Below are positions 7,763 through 16,504 of a stretch of DNA of 64,000 nucleotides, in pieces (positions within the stretch are counted from its first letter, which is position 1; each line of letters starts with the position of its first letter). Where the stretch lies: the NCBI RefSeq assembly GCF_021728295.1, contig NZ_JAKJXE010000014.1:1-64000 (forward strand). The letters run 5' to 3'. The notes under the pieces were generated by a model that saw only the letters and a program-made list of their open reading frames with translations, searched no databases and was not told the DNA's origin. The position numbers were made by a program, and so were the translations under genes. The DNA is from Pseudomonas petrae. Lineage in GTDB: Bacteria; Pseudomonadota; Gammaproteobacteria; Pseudomonadales; Pseudomonadaceae.

Positions 7763-10345
7763 TCAGGCGTCGGACAACACCACATGATCCATCGGCGCCG
7801 CCACACCCACCACCTTGATCTCAGCCGCGTTCCCTGCCGGGCTAAACGCGAAGTCCTCGGCCTTCAGGCTATGGCTGTAATCCCCCGCCAGGCTGACCTG
7901 GAATTTCTGGCCAGCGCTGTCCGCGTCGTTGCTGCGCACGTAGGTGCGGTCGCTGTTGGCGTTGTAGCTGACCTGCAAGGTGCCGTGGCTGCCATCGCCC
8001 AGTCCGGTGAAGCCCAAAGCGGAAACATCCAGCGTGTCATGGCCAGTGGTGAAATCAGTGATCAGGTCCGCCGCGCCGACGTAGCTGTCGCTGATGTGAT
8101 CGAAGCGGAAGGTGTCCTCGCCCGATCCGCCGGTGAGTCGATCGCCGCCGGCACCGCCAACCAGTAAATCATCGCCGACGCTGCCCGCCAGCACGTCATT
8201 GCCCGCCAGGCCAGACAAGGTGTCGTTGCCCCAGTCGCCATACAGCGTATCGGCGCCTGCCGTGCCGGTGGCGTTCACCGAGGTCAGCGGCTGGGACGAA
8301 TCCGTGCGGGTGTCGTCGGGGTTGGCGAACAGCACGTTGCTGGCGGTCAGGTCATAGAGATGATTGCCGTTGAGCAGGATTTCGAAGCGGTTGCCGTCGG
8401 CGTCCGGCTCCAGCGACTTCAGCGCCGTTTGATCACCGGCCAGGTTCAACACCACTTTCAGCGTGCCGTCGTAGCCGTTGCCCAAGCCTTTGAAACCCAG
8501 CGCCGTGAGGTCGAGGCGATCATGTCCGTTGCTGTTGAAATCCGTGATCAGGTCGCGTTGCGCGTAACTGCCGCTGGCATCGTTGCGCAGGCTGTCGCTG
8601 ACGCTGGTGTAGACGAAGGTGTCCGCGCCAGCCCCGCCCGTCAGCGTGTCGCCGCCGCTGCCGCCGAGCAACCGATCTGCACCGCCGTCGCCCGACAACG
8701 TGTCGCGCCCTGCGCCGCCGATCAGCACGTCATCGGCGGCGGTGCCGAAAAGCTTGTCGTCGGTGGCTGTACCGGTGATCGACGAAAAGAAGTTGGCCGC
8801 GCTCAGCGTGCTCAGGTGATTGCCGTCGAGTGCCAGTTGAAAGCGATCGCCGGCCGCATCGGCGTCCAGGCTGGAGAGGTAAGTGATGTTGGTGGCGGCG
8901 TTATAAGTCGCCTTGAGCGTGCCGTCGTGGCCATTGCCCAGGCCGGACAATCCCAGCAGGGTCAGGTCGAGACGGTCGCTGGTGTCGTTGAAGTCAGTAA
9001 TGCGATCGGTGAAGGACGTGGTGGCCGTACGGTAGCTGTCGCTGACCGAGGTGAAACGAAACACGTCGCTGCCCGCGCCGCCGCTGAGGCGGTCCGCGCC
9101 TGCACCGCCGTGAATGACGTCGTCACCTGCGCCGCCATCGATGCGATCGCGCCCTGCCCCGCCACTGATGAGTTCGTCCGAGCGGCTGCCACTCAGCGTG
9201 TCGGCGCCCGCACTGCCGCGCACGATCAGCACATCGCTGTTGTTGTAGACCTGGCTTTCGTTGCCCGCCGCGCTGATGTCACCGGCATGAGTGCCGTTGA
9301 TGACGTTGCCGAAGATCACGCTGCCTTGCACGCTTGCCACGTCCGACGGCACCTCGGCCACGCCCCAGGTGGATCCGGCGCTGCCCGTGATCAGGTTGTC
9401 GTAGACGAAATTCTGCGTGCCGCTATCGCTGCCCAGGTTGCGGATTGCCACTTCCGGCACATCGCTGCTCTGCGCATTGGCGTGGATGACGTTGTCGGAC
9501 ACTTCGATGTGGGTCGTGCCTTGCAAATTGACGCCCGACCCGCCGTTGTCATGGATGTCGAGGCGATACACGCCGCCGTATTCGATGCCGCGCATGTGCA
9601 CGCCGTCGCCGCCGTTGCCGTAGACGTCGCCGCCAATCACGCTGAAAAAGCCGGTGTCGACGCCACTTTCTTCATGGACGTGAATCCCGTCACCGGCGTT
9701 ACCGGAAGCCTGGTTGTCGGTCAGGGAAAGCGCCACGCTGCCAAGGCCGACATTGATGCCGTTGCCACCGTTGTCCAGCGCGCGGTTATCCTGAAAGGTC
9801 AATGCGGCCAGCGACCCTCCCAGCACGAAGCCGTCGGAGGCGTTGTCTGTGGCCGTGCTGTTGCGCACCGTCAAATGCACTGATGCACCGGTCAGGTCAA
9901 AACCGCTGCCGCTGAAGTTCGTGGCGGTGACGCCGTCGATCAACAGGTTGGTGCTGCTCGCCCCCGATTGAGACCAGCCACTGACCTGCCCACCGCCGTT
10001 GGCCTGATTGCCATCCAGCGAAAGGTTGCTGACGGTTGCGTCTCGCACGGTGCTGCCTGCCACCACGCCCAACAGCGAGGTGGTATTCAAGCCGGCGCCA
10101 TCGGCGAGCTTGAGCACGCTGTCACCGGCGCCATCGCCGGTGAGAGTGACGTTGCTTTTAAGCGCGAGCGCGTTGCCCGAACCGTCGCTGTCCGACACCC
10201 GCCAGGTGCCGCCAGGAATGTAAACCTTGCCCCCACCCGAAGCGCTTGCGGCATCAATTGCCTTTTGGATGGCGACGGTATCGTCAGTGAAGCCGTCGCC
10301 CTTGGCGCCATAATTACGGATATCGAAAGTGGGGGTGATGCTCAT
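7763..10345 (-). CDS. AlgE/PsmE-type RTX protein with a degenerate mannuronan epimerase active site
   Basis: An 860-residue exoprotein. Residues 1-370 are a pectate-lyase-superfamily right-handed beta-helix matching the A module of Azotobacter AlgE epimerases. Three R modules follow (about 376-525, 526-690, 694-835) with calcium-binding nonapeptides such as GGAGRDTLSGDGG and GGAGGDRLTGGSG. The acidic/hydrophobic C-terminus fits type I secretion. The A module aligns without gaps to AlgE4 around the active site, but YGFDPHE is replaced by SGFDLTG (147-153) and the equivalent of D178 is G176. Only the D152 equivalent (D150) remains. GGCAGGAG precedes ATG 10345. No dedicated ABC exporter is adjacent. 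It may act on another polymer or only bind alginate. Confidence 0.88.
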   Translation of the reverse strand: MSITPTFDIRNYGAKGDGFTDDTVAIQKAIDAASASGGGKVYIPGGTWRVSDSDGSGNALALKSNVTLTGDGAGDSVLKLADGAGLNTTSLLGVVAGSTVRDATVSNLSLDGNQANGGGQVSGWSQSGASSTNLLIDGVTATNFSGSGFDLTGASVHLTVRNSTATDNASDGFVLGGSLAALTFQDNRALDNGGNGINVGLGSVALSLTDNQASGNAGDGIHVHEESGVDTGFFSVIGGDVYGNGGDGVHMRGIEYGGVYRLDIHDNGGSGVNLQGTTHIEVSDNVIHANAQSSDVPEVAIRNLGSDSGTQNFVYDNLITGSAGSTWGVAEVPSDVASVQGSVIFGNVINGTHAGDISAAGNESQVYNNSDVLIVRGSAGADTLSGSRSDELISGGAGRDRIDGGAGDDVIHGGAGADRLSGGAGSDVFRFTSVSDSYRTATTSFTDRITDFNDTSDRLDLTLLGLSGLGNGHDGTLKATYNAATNITYLSSLDADAAGDRFQLALDGNHLSTLSAANFFSSITGTATDDKLFGTAADDVLIGGAGRDTLSGDGGADRLLGGSGGDTLTGGAGADTFVYTSVSDSLRNDASGSYAQRDLITDFNSNGHDRLDLTALGFKGLGNGYDGTLKVVLNLAGDQTALKSLEPDADGNRFEILLNGNHLYDLTASNVLFANPDDTRTDSSQPLTSVNATGTAGADTLYGDWGNDTLSGLAGNDVLAGSVGDDLLVGGAGGDRLTGGSGEDTFRFDHISDSYVGAADLITDFTTGHDTLDVSALGFTGLGDGSHGTLQVSYNANSDRTYVRSNDADSAGQKFQVSLAGDYSHSLKAEDFAFSPAGNAAEIKVVGVAAPMDHVVLSDA

Positions 10346-10495
10346 GCGCTGCTCCTGCCTGGAATACTGACGACCTGTGAACCCGTTGTCGCAACCGGTT
10401 CGGGAACAGGTTGGACCGGCAGAGTTCCGGATTGTTAGTACCTTTTCAGGGGCTTTCGTCGGATGAGCAGCACGATCGGCGATAACAGCGGATCG

Positions 10496-11242
10496 TCAGT
10501 GCGCCTCGCCCATCAACGCGACCGCATCCGCGCCGGCCGCCAGGCGCGTTGGCGAAGCCGGGTCGTTCGCCGCGCGCCAGATCACCTCGGCGACATCCTG
10601 AGCCTCGGTCGCCAGGGTCGATTGCGACCACTCGCTGAACACCCGCTGCGCCAGATCGGCATAGGCGTCCGGAATGCTGCCCTGCATGCGCGGCTGTGCG
10701 TTTTTGCCGAAGTCGGTCCCCGGTGCGCGCCCCGGCAATACCAGATTGACGCGAATGTTGAACGGCTCAAGTTCCAGCGCCAGGGATTCGGTGAACGCAT
10801 TCACCGCCGCCTTGCTCGCCGTGTACACGCTGAGCAATGGCAGTGATTTGATCGTCACGCTGGAGGTGACGTTGATCACGACCCCCGCATTGCGTTGGCG
10901 AAATTGCGGCAGCACGGCCTGAGTCATTGCCAGGGTGCCAAACGTATTGGTCTCGAAAATGCTGCGAATCTTCTCCATCGAGCAGCCTTCGAGGGCGCCC
11001 AGCAGTCCGATGCCGGCGTTGTTGACCAAAACATCAATGGGCCCGGCAGCGTCGAGCGCCTGCTGAATGCTGTCCAGATCGGTGACGTCCAGCGAGAGCA
11101 CGCGCAGGTGATCGGACCCTTGAAACAGCGCGGGGTTGGGTGTGCGCATGGTCGCAATGACCTTCCAGTTTCGGTCGAGGAAATACTGGGCGGTAGACAG
11201 GCCGAAGCCCGAAGAGCAGCCGGTGATCAAAATGGTTTTCAT
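10496..11242 (-). CDS. SDR-family oxidoreductase
   Basis: A 248-residue classical short-chain dehydrogenase. It has the nucleotide-binding TGCSSGFG (residues 7-14), the VNNAGIG stabilising motif, a catalytic Ser in NVTSSV and YTASK (YxxxK). The cofactor and substrate are unknown; an Arg after the first strands (MRTP) hints at NADP(H). It is divergent from the AraC-type gene at 11344, which probably controls it. Confidence 0.9.
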   Translation of the reverse strand: MKTILITGCSSGFGLSTAQYFLDRNWKVIATMRTPNPALFQGSDHLRVLSLDVTDLDSIQQALDAAGPIDVLVNNAGIGLLGALEGCSMEKIRSIFETNTFGTLAMTQAVLPQFRQRNAGVVINVTSSVTIKSLPLLSVYTASKAAVNAFTESLALELEPFNIRVNLVLPGRAPGTDFGKNAQPRMQGSIPDAYADLAQRVFSEWSQSTLATEAQDVAEVIWRAANDPASPTRLAAGADAVALMGEAH

Positions 11243-11343
11243 GGGTGTGTATCCATCGGGTGATTGACAGTGACGCCACGATAAGCTGTGGTAACCGGAC
11301 TGAATATCATCGCCAGTCCGCCTTTTTTTCGCAGGAGTCCGGG

Positions 11344-12249
11344 ATGCTCGATCCGCTCGCTGAAGTCGTCACCCTGCTGCAACCCAGCGCTTCACTGTCC
11401 AAAATCGTCAACGGCGCCGGCGCCTGGCGGGTGCAGCGCTCGGTACACGGCCAGCCTTTTTACTGCGCGATTCTGCAAGGGGGATCTCGGCTTTCGGTGG
11501 CCGGTCAGTGGCCGATCACGCTGCAGGCGGGGGACTTCGTGCTGATTCCGGCGGCTTATGATTTCGAAATGATGAGCCTTCAGCCGTTGGCAGAAGGCGA
11601 TGCCGAGCGCGCTCCCGTTGAGGTCCGCCCTCGGGACATACGGGTCGGCCCGCCCGACGTGCCCGTCGACGTTCAACTGCTGGTCGGCCACTGCACGTTC
11701 GGCTCACCGGACACGGCACTGCTGGTATCGCTGCTCCCGCAACTGATCCATGTACGCGGCGAGCCCCGACTGGCGATGCTAGTAGGGTTGGTGACCGAGG
11801 AAGCCCGGGCTCAGCGGCCAGCGAGGGACGTGATCCTCGCCCATTTGCTGGAAGTGCTGTTCATCGAAGCACTGCGTTGCACCGCCACCGAAGCCGCGCC
11901 ACCCGGATTGTTGCGCGGACTGGGCGACGAACGCCTCGCGGTGGCATTGCGGCAAATGCACGAACATCCGGGCCGCCCGTGGACCGTGGATCAACTGGCG
12001 AGGGAAGCCGCCCTGTCGCGCTCGACGTTCTTCGAGCGGTTTCAGAACGCATTGGGCATGGCACCCATGGCGTATCTGTTGGCATGGAGGATGGCACTGG
12101 CGAAAAAGCTGCTGCGTGAGCGAGTGGCGGACATTGCCGGGATTGCCCAGCGCGTGGGTTACGGCTCGGTGAGCGCGTTCAGCGTGGCATTCGCCCGCTA
12201 CACCGGGCGGGCGCCGGGTCGGTATTCGCGGGAAGGAGACGGTCAGTAG
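11344..12249 (+). CDS. AraC-family transcriptional regulator with cupin domain
   Basis: 301 residues from ATG 11344, with aggag 7-11 bp upstream. The N-terminal half is a cupin-type AraC ligand-binding domain (the LQAGDFVLIP beta turn). The C-terminal hundred residues carry two AraC helix-turn-helix units (WTVDQLAREAALSRSTFFERF and ADIAGIAQRVGYGSVSAFSV). The frame is open upstream of this start but lacks a ribosome site there. The divergent SDR gene is the likely target, a common Pseudomonas arrangement. Confidence 0.92.
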   Translation: MLDPLAEVVTLLQPSASLSKIVNGAGAWRVQRSVHGQPFYCAILQGGSRLSVAGQWPITLQAGDFVLIPAAYDFEMMSLQPLAEGDAERAPVEVRPRDIRVGPPDVPVDVQLLVGHCTFGSPDTALLVSLLPQLIHVRGEPRLAMLVGLVTEEARAQRPARDVILAHLLEVLFIEALRCTATEAAPPGLLRGLGDERLAVALRQMHEHPGRPWTVDQLAREAALSRSTFFERFQNALGMAPMAYLLAWRMALAKKLLRERVADIAGIAQRVGYGSVSAFSVAFARYTGRAPGRYSREGDGQ

Positions 12250-12445
12250 GACCGGCTGCGCTCCACTACAGGACCGGTTTCGGCCGGGAAGACGTCATGT
12301 GTCACGCCGAGAGCCTGATAGTGCGCACACAGGCCTCTTCCCGGCTGAAGCCGGTCCTACCAGACCGCGTGCATCCAGTGTCATCGGCGATGTACTCCGG
12401 TGTAGGACCGGCTTTAGCCGGGAAGGCGTCAGACGTCACGCCATC
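12247..12445. repeat. Three REP elements
   Basis: REP cores lie at about 12268-12295 (forward, diverged: ggaccggtttcggccgggaa), 12331-12360 (inverted) and 12401-12428 (forward). A partial core, taggaccggctgcgctcc, begins directly at the end of the AraC gene. The cluster separates that gene from the 3' end of the RcnB-like gene. Confidence 0.88.
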
Positions 12446-12482
12446 ATTCGTTGGCTGAGGAATGGGGTCTCAGCCAATGGCG

Positions 12483-12797
12483 TTACTTGTGTCCTTTGGC
12501 CTTCGGCACCATCTGTTTGATCGTCCCGGTAGGGATGTCAATCAACGCATATTTGTCCTTGATCTCCACCCACTGTTGGTTCTCGTCCGGCGCAGTCAGG
12601 TGACGTGCGCGCCAGTCTTTGAGGGCGAGGCTCGGACGTTGGTATTGGTCTGGGGCGTTGTCGCCTTCCTTGATTTCCTTGACCCCTGCGCCCGGTCGAT
12701 CCATCGTCACGCTTGGCTGTTCGGCTGCGTAGGAGAAGCTGCTGACTGCGCATACCGCGGTGAACAGCAGATGAGGGAGGTATTTCGTTCCGAGCAT
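12483..12797 (-). CDS. RcnB-like periplasmic protein
   Basis: A 104-residue secreted protein, start ATG 12797 with AAGGA 7 bp before. The N-terminal signal peptide ends near SSFSYAAEQ. The C-terminal block, with ARHLTAPDENQQWVEI then YALIDIPTGTIKQMV, matches the RcnB family. That family is typified by a periplasmic nickel/cobalt homeostasis protein, though many Pseudomonas members have no tested role. The middle is short and charged. No metal exporter is adjacent, so a metal role here is inferred from family only. Confidence 0.8.
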   Translation of the reverse strand: MLGTKYLPHLLFTAVCAVSSFSYAAEQPSVTMDRPGAGVKEIKEGDNAPDQYQRPSLALKDWRARHLTAPDENQQWVEIKDKYALIDIPTGTIKQMVPKAKGHK

Positions 12798-12979
12798 GAT
12801 CAGATCCTTCGGCAAACGAGTGCCGCTGATTGAATAAGGGGTGACGGTGCATCCGTCATGCTCTGACCGGGACTGATTCGCAGGAGTTCGATCTGATCAC
12901 GTGCGTTCAGATCCGTATCACCAGGTTACGTACCCGAGTGGCAGACCTTGCTCGTATCAAGCCCCGAACACCCGCAACA

Positions 12980-13309
12980 CTAATCAACGATGAATAGCCT
13001 GGCGCCCACAGCGCTCGAGGACCTATGCGCCTCCGCGTTGTCAGCCACCTGATAGCTCATGCCCGGACGCAAAGTGAATGTCCGGCCATCTTCGAGCTCG
13101 GTGTCCAGTTGGCCGTCCAGGCACAGAAGAATGTGCCCCTTGCTGCACCAATGATCGGCCAGGTAGCCAGCACTGTAATCAACCATGCGCACCCTCGCAT
13201 CGCCAAACTGGCAGGTGCGCCAGAGCGCTGTGCCCGTCTCCCCCGGATGCGGGACGGATTCGATTTTAGACCAGTCGGTCGTACCAAATGGAATAGCGGT
13301 AAGTTTCAT
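12980..13309 (-). CDS. DHCW-motif cupin-fold protein
   Basis: A 109-residue single-domain cupin. ADHWCSKGH (residues about 51-59) is the characteristic DHxC/H signature, followed by LCLDGQLDTELEDG and RPGMSYQVAD, the second cupin motif. It is cytoplasmic, with no signal peptide. The chemistry of this family is not established. It sits tail-to-head downstream of the LysR gene at 13360-14304 on the same strand, about 50 bp away. Confidence 0.82.
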   Translation of the reverse strand: MKLTAIPFGTTDWSKIESVPHPGETGTALWRTCQFGDARVRMVDYSAGYLADHWCSKGHILLCLDGQLDTELEDGRTFTLRPGMSYQVADNAEAHRSSSAVGARLFIVD

Positions 13310-13359
13310 GGCGGCCTCGCCGAAAGAAGGACTTTCGATGCTACCGATGCGCTAACGGG

Positions 13360-14304
13360 TCAAACAGATACAGATCGGGTTGATTGGGCCCATACGCTCG
13401 CATTCAGCCCCGCCGAGCTAGCCCCCAAGACGTCAATGAGGTGTGCGACGAGCGCCCGCACCTTCGCCGAGGGTCTGGGGCCGGAGGGGAATACGGCGAA
13501 CACCTGCAAGGGCTCAAGTTCGCAGTCGGGCAACACGTGAATGAGGCTGCCATTGCGCAGCTGTTCTGCCGCCATGAGCGTCGTGACATTGGCGATCCCG
13601 AGGCCTGCCGTGGCGGCGGCCAGAATCCCGGGCGCCGCATCTATTTTGACGCGGCCGTGCAGCGTGACCCGTTGCTCAATGCCTGCCTTGAGGAGCTTTA
13701 GCGTGCTTTTTGCCGGAAAGCTTTGTTCGTGCAAGAGCGCGTCGTGGAACGCCAGGTCTGCGGGTGTTTCCGGCAGCCCTCGTTTGGCAAGATAGGTCGG
13801 GGATGCCACCAACATGCGCGGCACTGAAGCAATCCGCCGGGCGCCAAACGTGGAGTCCTCAAGCGTGCCCATTCGAATGGCCAGGTCGACGCCGGCCGCC
13901 ACGAGGTTCTGCCGCTCGTCGCGCATGCTGATCTCGACGCGCAGTTCAGGATAACGCTCAAGGAAATCAGGCAATGCGGGAATCACTGCCAGGGTGCCGT
14001 ACGCAATGGGCACCGCAAGACGGAGGGTGCCCCGCAGCGAATCGATGCCACGGGCTGCATCTTCCGCGTCCTGCAGGTCGGCCGCGGCCTGACGAGCCTT
14101 GTCCAGAAACGCCGCGCCCGCTTCAGTGAGGGCCACACTCCGGGTCGTGCGCAGCAACAGCTTCACGCCCAGCCGCGCTTCCAGCCCCGTAACGATTCGC
14201 GACGTCGAAGGCTGGGAAAGTCCGAGTGCCTGCGCGGCACGGGAGAAGCTGCCCGACTCCGCCACGCGGGTGAATACCTCGATCTCCAGCCAGCGGTCAT
14301 TCAT
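13360..14304 (-). CDS. LysR-family transcriptional regulator
   Basis: 314 residues. The winged HTH occupies residues 1-62 (FSRAAQALGLSQPSTSRIVTGLEARLGVKLL). A substrate-binding domain follows from about 92, of the CrgA/AaeR subtype that often controls detoxification enzymes. It is divergent from the glutathione S-transferase at 14482, with 177 bp between starts, so it probably regulates that gene. Confidence 0.93.
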   Translation of the reverse strand: MNDRWLEIEVFTRVAESGSFSRAAQALGLSQPSTSRIVTGLEARLGVKLLLRTTRSVALTEAGAAFLDKARQAAADLQDAEDAARGIDSLRGTLRLAVPIAYGTLAVIPALPDFLERYPELRVEISMRDERQNLVAAGVDLAIRMGTLEDSTFGARRIASVPRMLVASPTYLAKRGLPETPADLAFHDALLHEQSFPAKSTLKLLKAGIEQRVTLHGRVKIDAAPGILAAATAGLGIANVTTLMAAEQLRNGSLIHVLPDCELEPLQVFAVFPSGPRPSAKVRALVAHLIDVLGASSAGLNASVWAQSTRSVSV

Positions 14305-14481
14305 TTGAATTCCAGATAAGTGTTCTGCGAAACAACGGCATAATTTTGTTTGGAGAAAGAGTCTACCGTGGTCTCGTCATTCAACGGAGCTGACGGCTGA
14401 CATTTTATTCATGGCCCGCTCCACGCCATGGGTGCCGATGGGTACACCCGCCGGTTCCACCATCCAATTGTGAGGAAAACC

Positions 14482-15141
14482 ATGTCCATCAAACTCTACG
14501 GCGATCCGGGCTCGGGCAGTCTTCGGCGCGTCACTGCAGCGGCCGCGATCATGGGCGTCGACATCGAACGCATCAACGTCGATTTATTCAAAGGGGAAAG
14601 CCACACCCCTGAGTTTTTGAAGCTCAACCCCCATGGCCTGACGCCGGTACTTCAGGATGGCAATGCCGTGATCTGGGAAGCATCGGCGATCAACCTCTAC
14701 CTCGCCGAGAAAGCCAACTCGAACCTGCTGGGACGTACTTCTGCGCAAAAGTTCGAAGTCCTGCAATGGATGTTCTGGTCGGGTGAACAATGGCGGGTAT
14801 TCTCTACCTTTCTCTTCAACGAATGGGCCGGCAAGACGTTGATGGGCAAGCCGCCGACCGACGCCGTGGTTGAGTTGGCAATGAGCAATATCCGCAACGC
14901 TGCGAAGGTGCTGGACGCGCATCTGGCGACCCGAAAATTCATCGTCGGTGAGGACCTGACCCTCGCAGACATCGATATTGCAGCGCCCTTTTCGCAGTAT
15001 CAGCGGACGGGCGCGCCGTTCGACGAATTCCCGAATCTGATGGCCTGGCAACAGCGTCTGCTCGACACGGTACCGGCATGGGCCGCCACTCGCGATGAGG
15101 TCGAGACGCGCATGGGTGGTGTGGTTGAGGCCCTAGGCTGA
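14482..15141 (+). CDS. Glutathione S-transferase family protein
   Basis: 219 residues, ATG 14482 with tgagga upstream. The thioredoxin-like N-terminal domain has the SGSLRRV segment in place of the catalytic Ser/Cys-Pro site, plus NPHGLTPVLQDG and WEASAINLYLAE (glutathione-binding). An all-helical C-terminal domain follows, with FIVGEDLTLADIDIAA (the N-capping motif). It is probably theta/beta-like and soluble. It conjugates glutathione to electrophiles, substrate unknown. It is divergent from a LysR gene. Confidence 0.9.
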   Translation: MSIKLYGDPGSGSLRRVTAAAAIMGVDIERINVDLFKGESHTPEFLKLNPHGLTPVLQDGNAVIWEASAINLYLAEKANSNLLGRTSAQKFEVLQWMFWSGEQWRVFSTFLFNEWAGKTLMGKPPTDAVVELAMSNIRNAAKVLDAHLATRKFIVGEDLTLADIDIAAPFSQYQRTGAPFDEFPNLMAWQQRLLDTVPAWAATRDEVETRMGGVVEALG

Positions 15142-15285
15142 CGTCGAAAGGTGTGGGAATCGTTACCCCTGTCGGGGGGACAATGTGCGATATCGACGTA
15201 AGCCGCCGGGCAAAACAGTGCAGTGGACTGCGTCGCTACGACAAGTTAGCGTCCGCCCTTCAGCAACTCCCAAGGAGAAAACCGC

Positions 15286-15843
15286 ATGGAAAGCCCCACG
15301 CTCCAGACTGCCCGACTCATACTCGCCCCGCTGCGGTTGCTCGATGCGCCCGTGATTCAACAGTTGTTTCCCCAGTGGGACGTGGTCCGGTATCTGGGCA
15401 GCCATGTGCCCTGGCCCTATCCTGACGACGGCGCGCTGACCTACATTCGCGACGTGGCGCTTCCTGCCGTGGCAGAGGGACGCGAATGGCACTGGACGAT
15501 ACGCCTGACCTCCGAACCGGCGCGGGTGATCGGCTGCATCAGCCTGCACGATCAGCCCGAGAACCACCGGGGTTTCTGGCTGGCGCCGCAGTGGCGAGGT
15601 CATGGCTATATGCGGGAAGCGTGTGAAGTGATCAACGCCTTTTGGTTCATGACCCTGCAGCGGCCGTTGATGCAGGTTCCCAAAGCGGTTGGCAACGAAG
15701 CCTCGCGCAGGATCTCCCAGCGCGAGGGCATGCGGGTCATCCAGCGTCAAGACGGCGATTTTGTGTCCGGGCCGATGGAACAAGAAATCTGGGAATTGAC
15801 GCGCGCCGAATGGTTGGCGATGCACGGGCGGACCTCAGCATGA
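15286..15843 (+). CDS. GNAT-family N-acetyltransferase (RimJ/RimL type)
   Basis: 185 residues, with AAGGAG 9-14 bp before ATG 15286. It shows the RimJ/RimL pattern: TARLILAPL at the start, FWLAPQWRGHGYMREA (motif A, acetyl-CoA pyrophosphate binding) and NEASRRISQREGM near the end. The acyl acceptor is unknown. Its stop overlaps the start of the next gene by four bases (ATGA), so the two are co-translated. Confidence 0.88.
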   Translation: MESPTLQTARLILAPLRLLDAPVIQQLFPQWDVVRYLGSHVPWPYPDDGALTYIRDVALPAVAEGREWHWTIRLTSEPARVIGCISLHDQPENHRGFWLAPQWRGHGYMREACEVINAFWFMTLQRPLMQVPKAVGNEASRRISQREGMRVIQRQDGDFVSGPMEQEIWELTRAEWLAMHGRTSA

Positions 15844-16409
15844 TGCAGCGGAAGTTGATCTCGCTCCTGACCCGCGATCCTGTGCGAATGCAGATTCTGA
15901 GACAGGTGAGCACACTAGCCTCTCCTGACTGCTGGGTAGCGGCAGGGTTTGCGCGCAGTCTGGTATGGGATCATTTGCATCACCGCACGCGGTCACCGCT
16001 TCCCGAGGATATTGATGTCATCTGGTTCGACCCCGAACACGCAGAACAGCAAGCGGATCATCGTCTGGAGAACGCTCTCAAACGGATGAACAGCCACCTG
16101 AGATGGTCGGTAAAAAATCAGGCCCGGATGCACGTTCGCAATGGCGATGCGCCATATCAATCGGCGACTGATGCGATGACGTATTGGCCAGAGACGGCAA
16201 CTGCGGTGGCTGTCAGAATCAATGGACAAGACGAAATCGAAATAGCCGCGCCGTTAGGTCTGGAAGATCTGTTTTCGTTAATGGTGAGACCTACGCCGCG
16301 CTTCGAGGGCGACAAATACCCGGTCTTTCTGGACCGTATCCGGGCCAAAGAGTGGGAGACGGTGTGGCCGGGGCTGATGGTGCTGGCAGGGCGGCACGAC
16401 ACACGCTGA
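15840..16409 (+). CDS. Nucleotidyltransferase family protein
   Basis: 189 residues starting at the ATG that overlaps the acetyltransferase stop. It matches the YiiD/DUF925-like nucleotidyltransferase group: WVAAGFARSLVWD, then EDIDVIWFD (metal-binding D-x-D of the polymerase-beta fold), and a C-terminal PLGLEDLFSLMVRPTP with a FLDRIRAKEW motif. The family is thought to modify small molecules, but no substrate is established. Co-translation with a GNAT enzyme suggests a joint modification role; this is inference. Confidence 0.85.
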   Translation: MMQRKLISLLTRDPVRMQILRQVSTLASPDCWVAAGFARSLVWDHLHHRTRSPLPEDIDVIWFDPEHAEQQADHRLENALKRMNSHLRWSVKNQARMHVRNGDAPYQSATDAMTYWPETATAVAVRINGQDEIEIAAPLGLEDLFSLMVRPTPRFEGDKYPVFLDRIRAKEWETVWPGLMVLAGRHDTR

Positions 16410-16504
16410 CGAACCCACCTACTCGGATGAACACCTGATTGCCTGTTGACCTGCCCCGTCTCAATCCCTAGGGTAGCCGGCCTTCTTTACCCGTCAGGAA
16501 CCCC

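Noticed and set aside
8360..9883. A 507-codon open frame opposite the RTX protein
   Set aside because: It is the complement of calcium-repeat and beta-helix codons; Ala/Val-rich with no fold.
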